Assembly (NCBI RefSeq): GCF_009817885.1
Contig: NZ_CP041764.1
Span: 4,402,001-4,466,000, forward strand
Length of the DNA: 64,000 nucleotides
Direction of reading: 5' to 3'
DNA from: Serratia rhizosphaerae
GTDB lineage: Bacteria > Pseudomonadota > Gammaproteobacteria > Enterobacterales > Enterobacteriaceae
In this document: piece after piece, positions 16,998 through 26,482 of the stretch
Position numbering within the stretch: position 1 is the first letter of the stretch
Layout: each line of letters opens with the position of its first letter
Notes under the pieces: model-generated
Told to the model about the DNA's origin: nothing
The model's input: the letters and a program-made list of their open reading frames with translations, nothing else
Databases searched by the model: none
Program-made: the position numbers and the translations under genes

Positions 16998-17342
16998 TTA
17001 TTGGGCGGCGATGATTTTGATTTCAACCTTGTATTTCGGATTCATCAGCTTCGCCTGCACGGTGCAGCGCACCGGTGCGCTACCGGGCACCACCCAGGCG
17101 TCCCAGGCGGCGTTCATGGCGGCAAAATCCGCCGCGTCGGCGAGAAACACGGTGGCGTCCATGACGCGGCTTTTGTCTGAGCCTACGCGCGCCAACAGGA
17201 CGTCAATCGCCGCCAGGGCGTTTGCGGTCTGCGCCGTCGCGTCCTCATCCAGATTTTCCGGCACGCTGGTGTAATAGATGGTTTCGTTATGCACCACGGC
17301 TTCTGACCAGCGCTGTTCAGGATCAATGCGTTCGATATTCAT
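16998..17342 (-). CDS. yoaB: RidA-family protein YoaB
   Basis: Member of the YjgF/YER057c/UK114 (Rid) family, some of which hydrolyse reactive enamine/imine intermediates. The 114 residues include the family C-terminal pattern with a conserved arginine (SAPVRCTVQAKLMNP). It is divergent from yoaA, as yoaB and yoaA are in E. coli, across a 123-base promoter region. The exact substrate is not known from sequence. Confidence 0.88.
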   Translation of the reverse strand: MNIERIDPEQRWSEAVVHNETIYYTSVPENLDEDATAQTANALAAIDVLLARVGSDKSRVMDATVFLADAADFAAMNAAWDAWVVPGSAPVRCTVQAKLMNPKYKVEIKIIAAQ

Positions 17343-17465
17343 TCAGTTATCTCCATATTTTTGGCCCGCTTAGGGTAGCACAGCATGACGTCCGTTGCTG
17401 CCATCTGCACGGCGCTGCGGAATGTGTATATAATCACAGCTGAATTTTTTCGGCGGTGAGGCAGC

Positions 17466-19367
17466 GTGGCAGACGATTTCGCAACAGACGGCGCATTGGC
17501 GCAGGCAATTACAGGGTTTAAACCGCGCGAAGCGCAGCGGCTGATGGCCGAAGCGGTCGCCGAAGCCATCAATTTTAAACAGGAACTGGTGGTGGAAGCG
17601 GGAACCGGAACCGGTAAAACGTTTGCCTATCTGGCGCCGGCGCTGCGTTCGAATAAAAAAGTGATTATCTCCACCGGCTCCAAGGCGTTGCAGGATCAGC
17701 TGTACGCGCGCGATCTGCCGACTATCGCCAAGGCGTTGCAATTCAAGGGTAAACTGGCGTTGCTGAAAGGGCGCTCCAACTATCTATGTCTGGAACGTCT
17801 GGAGCAACAGTCTCTGGCCGGCGGCGAGCTGGCGGGGCAGACGCTGATCGATCTGGTGCAGCTGCGCGGCTGGTCGTCGCAGACCGTGGAAGGCGACATC
17901 AGCAGCTGTAGCGACGTGGCTGAAGACAGCTTCGTCTGGCCGCTGGTGACCAGCACCAATGACAACTGCCTGGGCAGCGATTGCCCGCAATATCAGGACT
18001 GCTTCGTGGTCAAAGCCCGCCGTAAGGCGATGGACGCCGACGTGGTGGTGGTGAACCATCATCTGTTTTTGGCGGATATGGTGGTGAAGGAAAGCGGTTT
18101 TGCCGAGCTGATCCCCGAGGCGGATGTGATGATTTTCGATGAGGCGCATCAGATCCCGGATATCGCCAGCCAGTATTTTGGCAAACAGCTGACCAGCCGT
18201 CAGCTGATGGATCTGGCGAAAGATATCACCATCGCCTACCGCACCGAGGTGCGCGACGCGGCTCAGCTGCAAAAGAGCGCCGATCGCTTAAGCATGAGTA
18301 CGCAGGATTTTCGGCTGGCGCTGGGGGAGCCGGGCTTTCGCGGCAACCTGCGCGACGTGCTGAACCAGCCCAATGTGCAGCGCGCCTTGCTGTTGCTCGA
18401 CGATGCGCTGGAGCTGTGTTACGACGTGATGAAACTGTCGCTCGGGCGCTCGGCGCTGCTGGATGCCGCGTTTGAGCGCGCAGGCCAATATCGCACCCGT
18501 CTTAAACGCCTGAAATCGGTCAATGAACCCGGCTTTAGCTATTGGTATGAGTGTAATGCGCGCAATTTCGTGCTGGCGCTGACGCCGCTGACGGTGGCGG
18601 AACGTTTCCGTGAGCTGCTGGATGATAAACCGGGCAGTTGGATTTTCACCTCGGCGACGTTGTCGGTGAATGAACAGATGGGGCACTTTACCGAACGGCT
18701 AGGGCTGAACAAGGCGAAGACGCTGCTGTTACCCAGCCCGTTTGACTATGCCAACCAGGCGCTGTTGTGCGTACCGCGTTTTCTGCCGTCGCCGAATCAG
18801 CCGGGCGGAGCGCGCCAGCTGGCGCGGATGCTGCGTCCGATGATTGAGGCCAACCAGGGGCGCTGTTTCTTCCTGTGCACCTCGCACCAGATGATGCGCG
18901 AGTTGGCCGAAGAGTTTCGCGCGTCGATGACGTTGCCGGTACTGGTGCAGGGTGAAACCAGTAAGGGACAGCTGCTGGCGCAGTTTGTCGAGGCGGGCAA
19001 CGCACTGCTGGTGGCGACCAGCAGTTTCTGGGAGGGGGTGGACGTGCGCGGCGATGCGCTGTCGTGCGTGATTATCGATAAACTGCCGTTTACCTCGCCG
19101 GACGATCCGTTGCTCAAGGCGCGCATTGAAGATTGCCGCCTGCGCGGCGGCGATCCGTTTAATGAGGTGCAGCTGCCGGATGCGGTGATTACCCTCAAGC
19201 AGGGCGTCGGCCGCCTAATCCGCGATACGGACGACCGTGGCGTGCTGGTCATTTGCGACAACCGGCTGGTGATGCGTCCCTATGGCGAAGTCTTCCTTAA
19301 CAGCCTGCCGCCTACGCCGCGCACGCGCGATCTGAGCAAGGCGATCGCCTTTTTGCAGCAGGAATAA
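17466..19367 (+). CDS. yoaA: DinG-type ATP-dependent helicase YoaA
   Basis: Superfamily 2 XPD-like helicase with an iron-sulfur cluster; in E. coli YoaA works with HolC in tolerance of replication-blocking damage. Walker A is EAGTGTGKT at residues 44-52, the DEAH box lies in MIFDEAHQIPD, four cluster cysteines occur in YLCLE and DNCLGSDCPQYQDC, and the C-terminal motif VI is QGVGRLIRDTDDRG. Length is 633 residues. The start is GTG with GGTGAGG upstream. tsaB follows after about 100 bases. Confidence 0.95.
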   Translation: MADDFATDGALAQAITGFKPREAQRLMAEAVAEAINFKQELVVEAGTGTGKTFAYLAPALRSNKKVIISTGSKALQDQLYARDLPTIAKALQFKGKLALLKGRSNYLCLERLEQQSLAGGELAGQTLIDLVQLRGWSSQTVEGDISSCSDVAEDSFVWPLVTSTNDNCLGSDCPQYQDCFVVKARRKAMDADVVVVNHHLFLADMVVKESGFAELIPEADVMIFDEAHQIPDIASQYFGKQLTSRQLMDLAKDITIAYRTEVRDAAQLQKSADRLSMSTQDFRLALGEPGFRGNLRDVLNQPNVQRALLLLDDALELCYDVMKLSLGRSALLDAAFERAGQYRTRLKRLKSVNEPGFSYWYECNARNFVLALTPLTVAERFRELLDDKPGSWIFTSATLSVNEQMGHFTERLGLNKAKTLLLPSPFDYANQALLCVPRFLPSPNQPGGARQLARMLRPMIEANQGRCFFLCTSHQMMRELAEEFRASMTLPVLVQGETSKGQLLAQFVEAGNALLVATSSFWEGVDVRGDALSCVIIDKLPFTSPDDPLLKARIEDCRLRGGDPFNEVQLPDAVITLKQGVGRLIRDTDDRGVLVICDNRLVMRPYGEVFLNSLPPTPRTRDLSKAIAFLQQE

Positions 19368-19469
19368 CCGCTGCGCCGTATCCGTGCGGCTGCGGCTATG
19401 CCGGTAATCCGGGCTGTGCTACAATGCGCGCCCTGTAAAAAATACTGATATTTCCCGCCTGAGGTTGGC

Positions 19470-20171
19470 ATGTCCACGCGAATTTTAGCGATCGATACCG
19501 CAACGGAAGCCTGTTCCGTTGCCCTCTGGAATCAAGGCGAAACCCACGCCCTGTTTGAACTGTGCCCGCGTGAACACACGCAGCGTATCCTGCCGCTGGT
19601 GCAGCAGGTCCTGGCCGAATCCGGCGTGACGCTTGCCGAGCTTGATGCGCTGGCCTTTGGGCGTGGCCCCGGCAGTTTCACCGGCGTGCGTATCGGCATT
19701 GGTATCGCGCAGGGGCTGGCGTTAGGCGCCGATTTGCCGATGCTGGGCGTTTCTACCTTACAGACCATGGCGCAGGGTGCCTGGCGTATGACCGGCGCGC
19801 AGCGCGTGCTGGCGGCGATCGACGCCCGTATGGGCGAGGTTTACTGGGGTCAGTTTGAGCGTCAGTCCGATGGCCAGTGGTTGGAAAGCGAGGGTGAGGC
19901 GGTATTGTCGCCCGAGCAGGCGCTGGCGCGCGCGCAGGGGCTGCAAGGCGACTGGGCGCAGGTCGGTACCGGCTGGCAAACCTATCCGGAACTGGTTGCC
20001 GGAGCGCCGATTACTCTGCATGATGGTCAGATATTGCTGCCGCGGGCGGAAGATATGTTGCCGCTGGCGCTGCATGCCTGGCAGCAGGGGCTGGCTTGCC
20101 CGGTTGAACAGGCAGAACCGACGTATCTGCGTAATGAGGTCACCTGGAAGAAGTTGCCGGGGCGCGAATAG
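19470..20171 (+). CDS. tsaB: tRNA threonylcarbamoyladenosine synthesis protein TsaB
   Basis: ASKHA-fold partner of TsaD and TsaE in making the t6A37 base of ANN-decoding tRNAs. The N-terminal ILAIDTATEACSVALW and the ALAFGRGPGSFTGVRIG motif are diagnostic. Length is 233 residues, and GAGG lies before the ATG. It stands between yoaA and yeaY as in E. coli. Confidence 0.95.
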   Translation: MSTRILAIDTATEACSVALWNQGETHALFELCPREHTQRILPLVQQVLAESGVTLAELDALAFGRGPGSFTGVRIGIGIAQGLALGADLPMLGVSTLQTMAQGAWRMTGAQRVLAAIDARMGEVYWGQFERQSDGQWLESEGEAVLSPEQALARAQGLQGDWAQVGTGWQTYPELVAGAPITLHDGQILLPRAEDMLPLALHAWQQGLACPVEQAEPTYLRNEVTWKKLPGRE

Positions 20172-20275
20172 TCGTTTACACGTTATGTGCGCTTTATACG
20201 TGACAGGGATGAAACGTTCTGCAACTTGCGGCGAAAACAACAGTCGAAGTGACAGATATTTCAGGAGATTGCACC

Positions 20276-20866
20276 ATGCGAATCCGTACCGTAGTTCAAC
20301 GATTCACGCTGCCGGCATTGGCCGGCGGCGTTTTGATGCTGTCCGGCTGCGTCACCGTCCCCGATGCGATTAAAGGTTCCTCACCAACGCCGGTCACCGA
20401 GCTGGCGTCGGTGCAAAACGCGCCAAGCCTGTTTAACGGCGCGGAGGCCCGCTTTGGCGGTAAAGTGGTGAATGTGGCGAATGAGCAGGGTAAGACGGTG
20501 CTGGAAATCGCCGCAGTGCCGCTGGACGATGGCGCGCGGCCGATTCTCGGTGAACCATCGCGCGGGCGGGTACTGGCGACGGTAAACGGTTTCCTTGAGC
20601 CAACGGACTTCAAGGGGCACCTTGTCACCGTGGTCGGGCCGATAACCGGCGTGCAGCCTGGCAAAATCGGTGCGACGCCGTATAAATTCGTCACGATGAG
20701 CGTCAGCGGTTTTAAACGCTGGCGGGTGACGCAGCAGGTAATGATGCCTCCGGCGCCAATGGGGCCCTGGGGCTGGCGTGGCGGCCCGTGGGGGCCTGAC
20801 TGGGGGCCGGGCTACGGCTGGTACAGCCCCGGCCCGGCGCAGGTGCAAACGATCGTTACCGAGTAA
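20276..20866 (+). CDS. yeaY: Slp-family outer-membrane lipoprotein YeaY
   Basis: Predicted lipoprotein: an N-terminal hydrophobic segment ends in the lipobox LSGC near residue 26. The rest matches the Slp/YeaY family; the C-terminus is rich in Pro, Gly and Trp (GPWGWRGGPWGPDWG). AGGAGA precedes the ATG at 20276; a longer in-frame start at 20249 lacks a signal-peptide-like beginning. Function is unknown; Slp relatives are starvation or acid-stress lipoproteins. A strong terminator follows. Confidence 0.9.
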   Translation: MRIRTVVQRFTLPALAGGVLMLSGCVTVPDAIKGSSPTPVTELASVQNAPSLFNGAEARFGGKVVNVANEQGKTVLEIAAVPLDDGARPILGEPSRGRVLATVNGFLEPTDFKGHLVTVVGPITGVQPGKIGATPYKFVTMSVSGFKRWRVTQQVMMPPAPMGPWGWRGGPWGPDWGPGYGWYSPGPAQVQTIVTE

Positions 20867-20892
20867 GTTACGCGAAAATTCAATAGATTGTT

Positions 20893-20921
20893 AAGGCGGC
20901 TTATGAGCCGCCTTTTCTTTT
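20893..20921 (+). terminator. Terminator after yeaY
   Basis: AAGGCGGCT / AGCCGCCTT hairpin with TTTCTTTT after it. Confidence 0.9.
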
Positions 20922-20983
20922 GGTGCAGGGAAGCGCCGGTAATTAGTGACACGCATCGCAACCTGTAAATTGTTTAAAACCTA

Positions 20984-21000
20984 AACTGGTCTGCTGAGTT
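20984..21000. promoter_or_regulatory. FadR operator upstream of fadD
   Basis: AACTGGTCTGCTGAGTT closely matches FadR sites such as that of E. coli fadD (core CTGGT...GAGTT). It lies 74 bases before the fadD start. FadR, encoded in this window, should repress fadD until long-chain acyl-CoA appears. Confidence 0.75.
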
Positions 21001-21073
21001 AAAATATTGTTATAACCTGGCTGTGCATTTAGGGGCTGCGATGATAATGAGAAATGATTTCGGGAGTAATACC

Positions 21074-22762
21074 TTGGAAAAGGTCTGGTTAAAACGTTAT
21101 CCGGCAGATGTGCCAGCAGAGATTGACGCCGATCGCTATCCGTCTTTGGTTGAAATGTTTGAAAATGCCGTACAGCGTTATGCGGATCAGCCAGCATTTA
21201 TCAATATGGGCGAGGTGATGACCTACCGCAAGTTGGAAGAGCGCAGCCGGGCATTCGCCGCCTACTTGCAAAATGAGCTGGGGCTGAATAAAGGCGACCG
21301 TGTCGCTTTGATGATGCCGAATCTGCTGCAGTATCCTATCGCGCTGTTCGGCATTCTGCGCGCCGGCATGGTGGTGGTTAACGTGAACCCGCTGTATACG
21401 CCGCGCGAGCTGGAGCATCAGCTCAACGACAGCGGCGCCAGCGCTATTGTTATTGTCTCCAACTTTGCCCATACGCTGGAAAAGGTGGTCTTCAAAACCC
21501 AGGTTAAGCATGTGATCCTGACGCGGATGGGGGATCAGCTTTCGGCGGCCAAAGGCACGCTGGTCAATTTTGTGGTGAAGTATGTCAAACGCCTGGTGCC
21601 GAAGTACGATCTGCCGGACGCCATCTCTTTCCGTACGGCGCTGCAGCGCGGCCGACGTCTGCAATATGTAAAACCGGACATCATTAACAGCGATCTGGCT
21701 TTTTTGCAGTATACCGGCGGCACCACCGGGGTGGCGAAAGGCGCGATGCTGACCCACCGCAATATGCAGGCCAATCTCGAACAGGCCAAGGCGGCCTATG
21801 CGCCGCTGTTCCGTGCCGGACAAGAGCTGGTGGTGACCGCGCTGCCGCTGTATCACATTTTTGCGTTGACGGTGAACTGCCTGCTGTTTATCGATCTTGG
21901 CGGCCGCAACCTGCTGATCACTAACCCGCGCGATATTCCCGGCCTGGTTAAAGAGCTGGCCAAATACCCGTTTACCGCCCTGAGCGGCGTCAATACCCTG
22001 TTCAACGCATTGCTGAATAACGAGGAGTTCCTCAAACTGGACTTCTCGACGCTGCGCTTTTCGGTGGGGGGCGGTATGGCGGTGCAAAAGGCAGTGGCGG
22101 ATAAGTGGGAGCAGACCACCGGCAAGCACCTGCTGGAAGGCTACGGCCTGACCGAGTGCGCGCCGCTGGTGGCCGGCAACCCGTATGATTTGCAACATTA
22201 CAGCGGCAGTATCGGGTTACCGGTGCCGTCGACCGATGTGCGCCTGGTGGATGAGCAGGGGGAAGACGTTGCCATGGGCGAACCGGGTGAACTGTGGGTC
22301 AAAGGGCCGCAAGTTATGTTAGGCTATTGGCAACGTCCCGATGCTACGGATGAAGTGCTGAAAGACGGCTGGCTGGCGACCGGCGATATCGTCACGGTGG
22401 ATGAGCAGGGCTTTATTCGCATCGTCGATCGTAAAAAAGATATGATTTTGGTATCGGGTTTTAACGTTTATCCGAATGAAATTGAGGATGTCGTCAGCCA
22501 GCATGCTAAGGTGCTGGAGTGCGCGGCAATTGGCGTGCCGAGCGAAGTCTCCGGAGAGAGCGTGAAAATTTGCGTGGTGAAGAAGGATCCTTCGCTGACC
22601 AAGGACGAGTTGCTGACCCATTGCCGTCGGCACCTGACCGGGTATAAAGTGCCTAAAATTGTTGAGTTCCGCGACGAGTTGCCGAAGTCGAACGTTGGCA
22701 AAATTCTGCGGCGCGAACTGCGTGACGAACAGACAAACGCCAAGGCGGCCGATGCCGCCTGA
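21074..22762 (+). CDS. fadD: Long-chain fatty acid-CoA ligase FadD
   Basis: Activates imported long-chain fatty acids to acyl-CoA for beta-oxidation. The adenylate-forming P-loop is YTGGTTGVAKGAMLTHRN near residue 213, and the fatty acyl-CoA signature DGWLATGD with VDRKKDMILVSG is present. I choose a TTG start at 21074 with GGGAG seven bases upstream, giving 562 residues beginning MEKVWLKRYPADVP, in line with E. coli FadD, which also uses TTG. An upstream in-frame ATG would add 17 non-conserved residues. A terminator separates it from rnd. Confidence 0.95.
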   Translation: MEKVWLKRYPADVPAEIDADRYPSLVEMFENAVQRYADQPAFINMGEVMTYRKLEERSRAFAAYLQNELGLNKGDRVALMMPNLLQYPIALFGILRAGMVVVNVNPLYTPRELEHQLNDSGASAIVIVSNFAHTLEKVVFKTQVKHVILTRMGDQLSAAKGTLVNFVVKYVKRLVPKYDLPDAISFRTALQRGRRLQYVKPDIINSDLAFLQYTGGTTGVAKGAMLTHRNMQANLEQAKAAYAPLFRAGQELVVTALPLYHIFALTVNCLLFIDLGGRNLLITNPRDIPGLVKELAKYPFTALSGVNTLFNALLNNEEFLKLDFSTLRFSVGGGMAVQKAVADKWEQTTGKHLLEGYGLTECAPLVAGNPYDLQHYSGSIGLPVPSTDVRLVDEQGEDVAMGEPGELWVKGPQVMLGYWQRPDATDEVLKDGWLATGDIVTVDEQGFIRIVDRKKDMILVSGFNVYPNEIEDVVSQHAKVLECAAIGVPSEVSGESVKICVVKKDPSLTKDELLTHCRRHLTGYKVPKIVEFRDELPKSNVGKILRRELRDEQTNAKAADAA

Positions 22763-22786
22763 TGCTGTTCGGTCACACTTACTTAT

Positions 22787-22816
22787 CAACAACGCCGGTG
22801 AATGCCGGCGTTGTTG
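22787..22816 (+). terminator. Hairpin between fadD and rnd
   Basis: Long perfect inverted repeat, CAACAACGCCGG / CCGGCGTTGTTG, followed by TGTTT. Probable terminator for fadD. Confidence 0.75.
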
Positions 22817-22847
22817 TGTTTGGCTCATGAAATAAGAGAATGAAGTT

Positions 22848-23969
22848 TTGAATTATACGTTGATCACTACCGATGCCGGATTGCAGCAGGTCTGCGAACA
22901 GGCCAGAACACATGCTCAAATCGCGCTTGATACCGAATTCGTCAGAACGCGCACCTATTATCCGCAGCTTGGCCTTATCCAGTTATACGATGGTGAACAA
23001 CTCTCCCTGATTGATCCCTTGTCGATTACACAGTGGCAGCCGTTTATTGACCTGCTGAGCGACAAGGCGGTGGTGAAATACCTGCATGCCGGCAGCGAAG
23101 ATCTCGAAGTGTTCCTGAATGCGTTCCAGACCTTGCCGACGCCGCTGGTGGATACCCAGATCCTGGCGGCGTTTACCGGCCGGCCGCTGTCGTGCGGATT
23201 CGCCACGCTGGTTGCTGCTTATATGCAGGTCGAATTGGACAAAAGCGAATCGCGTACCGACTGGCTGGCCCGGCCGCTGACCGAGCGTCAGTGTCAGTAT
23301 GCGGCGGCCGATGTGTTCTATCTGCTGCCGATGGCTGGCCAGCTGGTGCAGGAAGTCGAGCAGGCCGGCTGGACCGAGGCGGCGAGTAACGAGTGTCTGC
23401 TGCTGTGCCAGCGCCGCAGTGAAACGCTGGCGCCGGAGCTGGCCTACCGCGAAATGAATAATGCCTGGCAGCTGCGTCCGCGTCAGCTCGGCTGTTTGCA
23501 AAAGCTGGCCGAATGGCGGCTGCAGCAGGCGCGGCAGCGCGATTTGGCGGTTAATTTTGTCGTGCGGGAAGAGAACCTGTGGGCGGTGGCGCGCCATATG
23601 CCAACCTCAATGGGGGAACTGGATGCACTGGGCCTGAGCGGCCCGGAAATCCGTTTCCACGGAAAAACGCTGCTGGCGCTGGTTGCTGAGGCTACTGCAC
23701 TGGATGAAGACGCGTTGCCGGCACCTGTCGCCAACCTGGTGGAGCACCCGGGTTACAAAAAGGTCTTTAAGGAAATCAAAGCGGCGATTGTCGCCGCCAG
23801 CGAACAAAGTGGTTTAAGCAGTGAGTTGCTGGCGTCGCGTCGCCAAATTAATCAGCTGCTGAACTGGCATTGGAAACTGAAAAACAGCGACTGCCAGCCG
23901 GAATTAATCAACGGATGGCGTGCGGAGTTATTAGCCGAACCATTATTGGCAATTCTACAGGGTTATTAA
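22848..23969 (+). CDS. rnd: Ribonuclease D
   Basis: 3'-5' exoribonuclease that trims tRNA and other small RNA 3' ends. The DEDDy domain begins with IALDTEFVRTRTYYPQLGLIQ and includes the Tyr motif QCQYAAADVFYLLPM near residue 150; an HRDC domain occupies the region around residues 210-290. Start codon is TTG, as in E. coli rnd, where the rare start keeps expression low. Length is 373 residues. Confidence 0.95.
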   Translation: MNYTLITTDAGLQQVCEQARTHAQIALDTEFVRTRTYYPQLGLIQLYDGEQLSLIDPLSITQWQPFIDLLSDKAVVKYLHAGSEDLEVFLNAFQTLPTPLVDTQILAAFTGRPLSCGFATLVAAYMQVELDKSESRTDWLARPLTERQCQYAAADVFYLLPMAGQLVQEVEQAGWTEAASNECLLLCQRRSETLAPELAYREMNNAWQLRPRQLGCLQKLAEWRLQQARQRDLAVNFVVREENLWAVARHMPTSMGELDALGLSGPEIRFHGKTLLALVAEATALDEDALPAPVANLVEHPGYKKVFKEIKAAIVAASEQSGLSSELLASRRQINQLLNWHWKLKNSDCQPELINGWRAELLAEPLLAILQGY

Positions 23970-24162
23970 TCAAAGGTAAGCGAAGGCGGGGCAGGGGGAA
24001 ATCAAGCTGCTCCGTTTATTGCGAGGTGAATTTTATTTCAGATAATACTGGCGCCAGTATTAAGTTTAAAGAACATCACCACCAGATTAATTGGGATTAA
24101 TCTCAAACGGTGAAAATGGCTATTTTGCTGCTTTCCCGTTCAATGTCTGGACGCATATACAG

Positions 24163-24190
24163 TGTCCCCCTGCAAAAATACAGGGGGACA
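24163..24190. terminator. Terminator after minE / rnd
   Basis: TGTCCCCCTG / CAGGGGGACA with an A-rich loop, between convergent rnd and minE. The rest of the 236-base interval shows nothing else. Confidence 0.8.
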
Positions 24191-24205
24191 TTTATTGTGT
24201 CGCGA

Positions 24206-24475
24206 TCATTTAGCGGCTTCTTCTGACTCCGGTAACGTGACGTTGAGTTCCAGTACCGAAATATCGTCTCCTTTCTGCTCAAACTGAAGGTGCAGCATAT
24301 CAGGGTCAATCTGAATGTACTTACAGATGACCGCCAGGATGTCACGCTTCATATCGGGCAGATACGGGGGTTCACTGTCCCCCCGGCGACGCTCCGCGAC
24401 GATAATTTGCAGCCGCTCCTTGGCTACAGTGGCTGTACTTTTTTTGCGGGACAGAAAGAAGTCTAACAAAGCCAT
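24206..24475 (-). CDS. minE: Cell division topological specificity factor MinE
   Basis: Drives MinD off the membrane so that division inhibition is highest at the poles. The 89 residues start MALLDFFLSRKKSTATVAKE, the membrane-targeting and MinD-contact segment, followed by the dimerising topological domain. It lies four bases after minD in a minCDE operon. Confidence 0.97.
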   Translation of the reverse strand: MALLDFFLSRKKSTATVAKERLQIIVAERRRGDSEPPYLPDMKRDILAVICKYIQIDPDMLHLQFEQKGDDISVLELNVTLPESEEAAK

Positions 24476-24478
24476 GGT

Positions 24479-25291
24479 TTATCCCCCAAAAAGGCGTTTC
24501 AGGAAGCCCTTCTTCTCTTCTTCAATGAAGCGGAAGGGGCGTTCTTCTCCTAACAAGCGGTTAACGGTATCGTCGTATGCCTTGCCGGCATCGGACTCGA
24601 GATCCAGAATCACAGGCTCACCCTGGTTGGATGCGCGCAGTACGGACTGGTCTTCCGGAATAACCCCGACCAGAGGAATGCGCAGAATTTCCAGTACGTC
24701 TTCCATGCTCAGCATGTCGCCGCGGCTGACGCGGCCCGGGTTGTAACGGGTCAGCAGCAGGTGCTCCTTGATCGGATCCTTGCCTTGTTCGGCGCGGCGC
24801 GATTTGGAGGACAGGATGCCGAGAATGCGGTCGGAGTCGCGTACTGAAGACACTTCCGGGTTGGTGGTAATGATGGCTTCATCCGCGAAGTACAGCGCCA
24901 TCAGCGCGCCGGTTTCAATACCGGCCGGTGAGTCGCACACCACGAAGTCAAAGTCCATCTCGCCAAGTTCGTTGAGCACTTTCTCAACGCCTTCGCGGGT
25001 CAGCGCGTCTTTGTCGCGCGTTTGAGATGCGGGCAGAATGTAGAGGTTTTCGGTGCGTTTGTCTTTGATTAACGCCTGATTCAGCGTGGCGTCACCCTGA
25101 ATTACGTTAACGAAGTCATAAACCACGCGACGCTCACAGCCCATAATCAAGTCAAGGTTACGCAGACCGATATCGAAGTCGATAACGACGGTTTTCTTGC
25201 CTTGTTTGGCCAGACCGGTCGCGATGGCTGCGCTTGAGGTGGTCTTACCAACCCCCCCTTTACCCGATGTAACAACAATAATGCGTGCCAT
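24479..25291 (-). CDS. minD: Septum-site-determining ATPase MinD
   Basis: ParA-type ATPase that recruits MinC to the membrane. The deviant Walker A motif is SGKGGVGKTTSSAA near residues 9-22, and the C-terminal amphipathic membrane helix is KKGFLKRLFGG. The start is the ATG at 25291 (MARIIVVTSGKGG) with AAGGAA upstream; the longer frame to 25309 is not conserved. Length is 270 residues. Confidence 0.97.
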   Translation of the reverse strand: MARIIVVTSGKGGVGKTTSSAAIATGLAKQGKKTVVIDFDIGLRNLDLIMGCERRVVYDFVNVIQGDATLNQALIKDKRTENLYILPASQTRDKDALTREGVEKVLNELGEMDFDFVVCDSPAGIETGALMALYFADEAIITTNPEVSSVRDSDRILGILSSKSRRAEQGKDPIKEHLLLTRYNPGRVSRGDMLSMEDVLEILRIPLVGVIPEDQSVLRASNQGEPVILDLESDAGKAYDDTVNRLLGEERPFRFIEEEKKGFLKRLFGG

Positions 25292-25315
25292 GAAGTGGTT
25301 CCTTGTCAAAAGGGC

Positions 25316-26017
25316 TCAATTTAAAGGTTGTATGGTTAAAGCGTTATCCAACAGGCTGAGTCGTACTGCCTGCCCGAACGAATCGGACGGGATCTGGTCG
25401 CTCAACCAGTACTGCCCTGCGATAGAGACTAGCTCAGCGGCCAGGTGCGTGCAAAAAATCTGACATGAGGCATCGCCGGATGCGCCAGCCAGCGCACGAC
25501 CGCGCATCATGCCGTAGATGTGAATATTGCCGTCGGCAATCACTTCTGCACCGGCGCTGACGCTGCTGGTTACGATTAAATCGCAGTTACGGGCATAAAT
25601 CTGTTGGCCGGAACGGACAGGCGTGCTGATGACGCGTGTTTTGGCGGGCGCGTTGTCGGCGGCCGGCTCGGGGGCCGGAGTCGGCGCTTCGGCAGCGGCC
25701 ACTTTGTGGCCTTTTCCTTCGCTAAGCAACGGCAGACCGGCACGGGCAACCGCCCGTTTTTGCCGCTCATCTTTGCAACCGCTGATGCCAACCACCCGCA
25801 GACCTGCCGCTGCGACCGCCTGTTGGAGTTCTTTCCAGTTTGCGTCGCCGTTAAGCGCTGCAATGTTGATAACAACAGGGGCGTTTTTCAAAAAAGCGGG
25901 AGCTTGATCCACTTTTTCTTGCAACGCTTCACGAATTACCTCGGGTTCCGAATTATGCAAATGAACAACCGATAGGGTAAAACTGCTGCCTTTTAGCTCA
26001 ATTGGCGATTGTGACAT
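25316..26017 (-). CDS. minC: Septum formation inhibitor MinC
   Basis: Blocks FtsZ ring assembly away from mid-cell. An N-terminal FtsZ-inhibiting domain (about 1-105), a Pro/Ala-rich linker (about 105-130, APTPAPEPAADNAPAK) and the beta-helical C-terminal MinD-binding domain are apparent in 233 residues. First gene of minCDE; divergent from ycgL across 136 bases that should carry both promoters. Confidence 0.97.
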   Translation of the reverse strand: MSQSPIELKGSSFTLSVVHLHNSEPEVIREALQEKVDQAPAFLKNAPVVINIAALNGDANWKELQQAVAAAGLRVVGISGCKDERQKRAVARAGLPLLSEGKGHKVAAAEAPTPAPEPAADNAPAKTRVISTPVRSGQQIYARNCDLIVTSSVSAGAEVIADGNIHIYGMMRGRALAGASGDASCQIFCTHLAAELVSIAGQYWLSDQIPSDSFGQAVRLSLLDNALTIQPLN

Positions 26018-26153
26018 CTATCCTGACTCAGTTTCAGCAACTTTAAATCCCCGGAATTCCACTCGGGGTGCGATATTCCGATGTACTAGAAGCATGTTAT
26101 AGTCAGAGTTATATCCAGGCAAGACACTGCCCCAATTAAATAGAGTTAAAAAT

Positions 26154-26423
26154 ATGCTTTGTGTGATCTATAGAAGTTCAAAACGCGATCAAACTTATCT
26201 TTATGTCGAAAAAAAAGACGACTTCTCGTGCGTGCCGGAGGAGTTGCTGAAAAGTTTTGGCGTGCCGCAGTTCGCCATGACGCTTAATCTTGACGGCCGG
26301 GAAAGATTAGCCAATGCGAATATTGATAAGGTAAGAGAAGCCCTGAAAGAAGAGGGGTTTTATCTGCAGGTGCCGCCGCCGGTAGAAAGTTTATTGAGCC
26401 AGCATTTGAGCGGCGGAAAATAA
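26154..26423 (+). CDS. ycgL: YcgL-domain protein
   Basis: Small (89 residues) cytosolic protein of the YcgL family, starting MLCVIYRSSKRDQTYLYVEK. The family is conserved next to min genes or rnd in gamma-proteobacteria, and its function is unproven. It is followed after 59 bases by the transglycosylase gene, possibly in one transcript. Confidence 0.9.
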   Translation: MLCVIYRSSKRDQTYLYVEKKDDFSCVPEELLKSFGVPQFAMTLNLDGRERLANANIDKVREALKEEGFYLQVPPPVESLLSQHLSGGK

Positions 26424-26482
26424 TTGTCGTTCGCCCCGCATGTTGAGCGGGGCGGAATTGAATGGCAGAAAAGGACACCGCG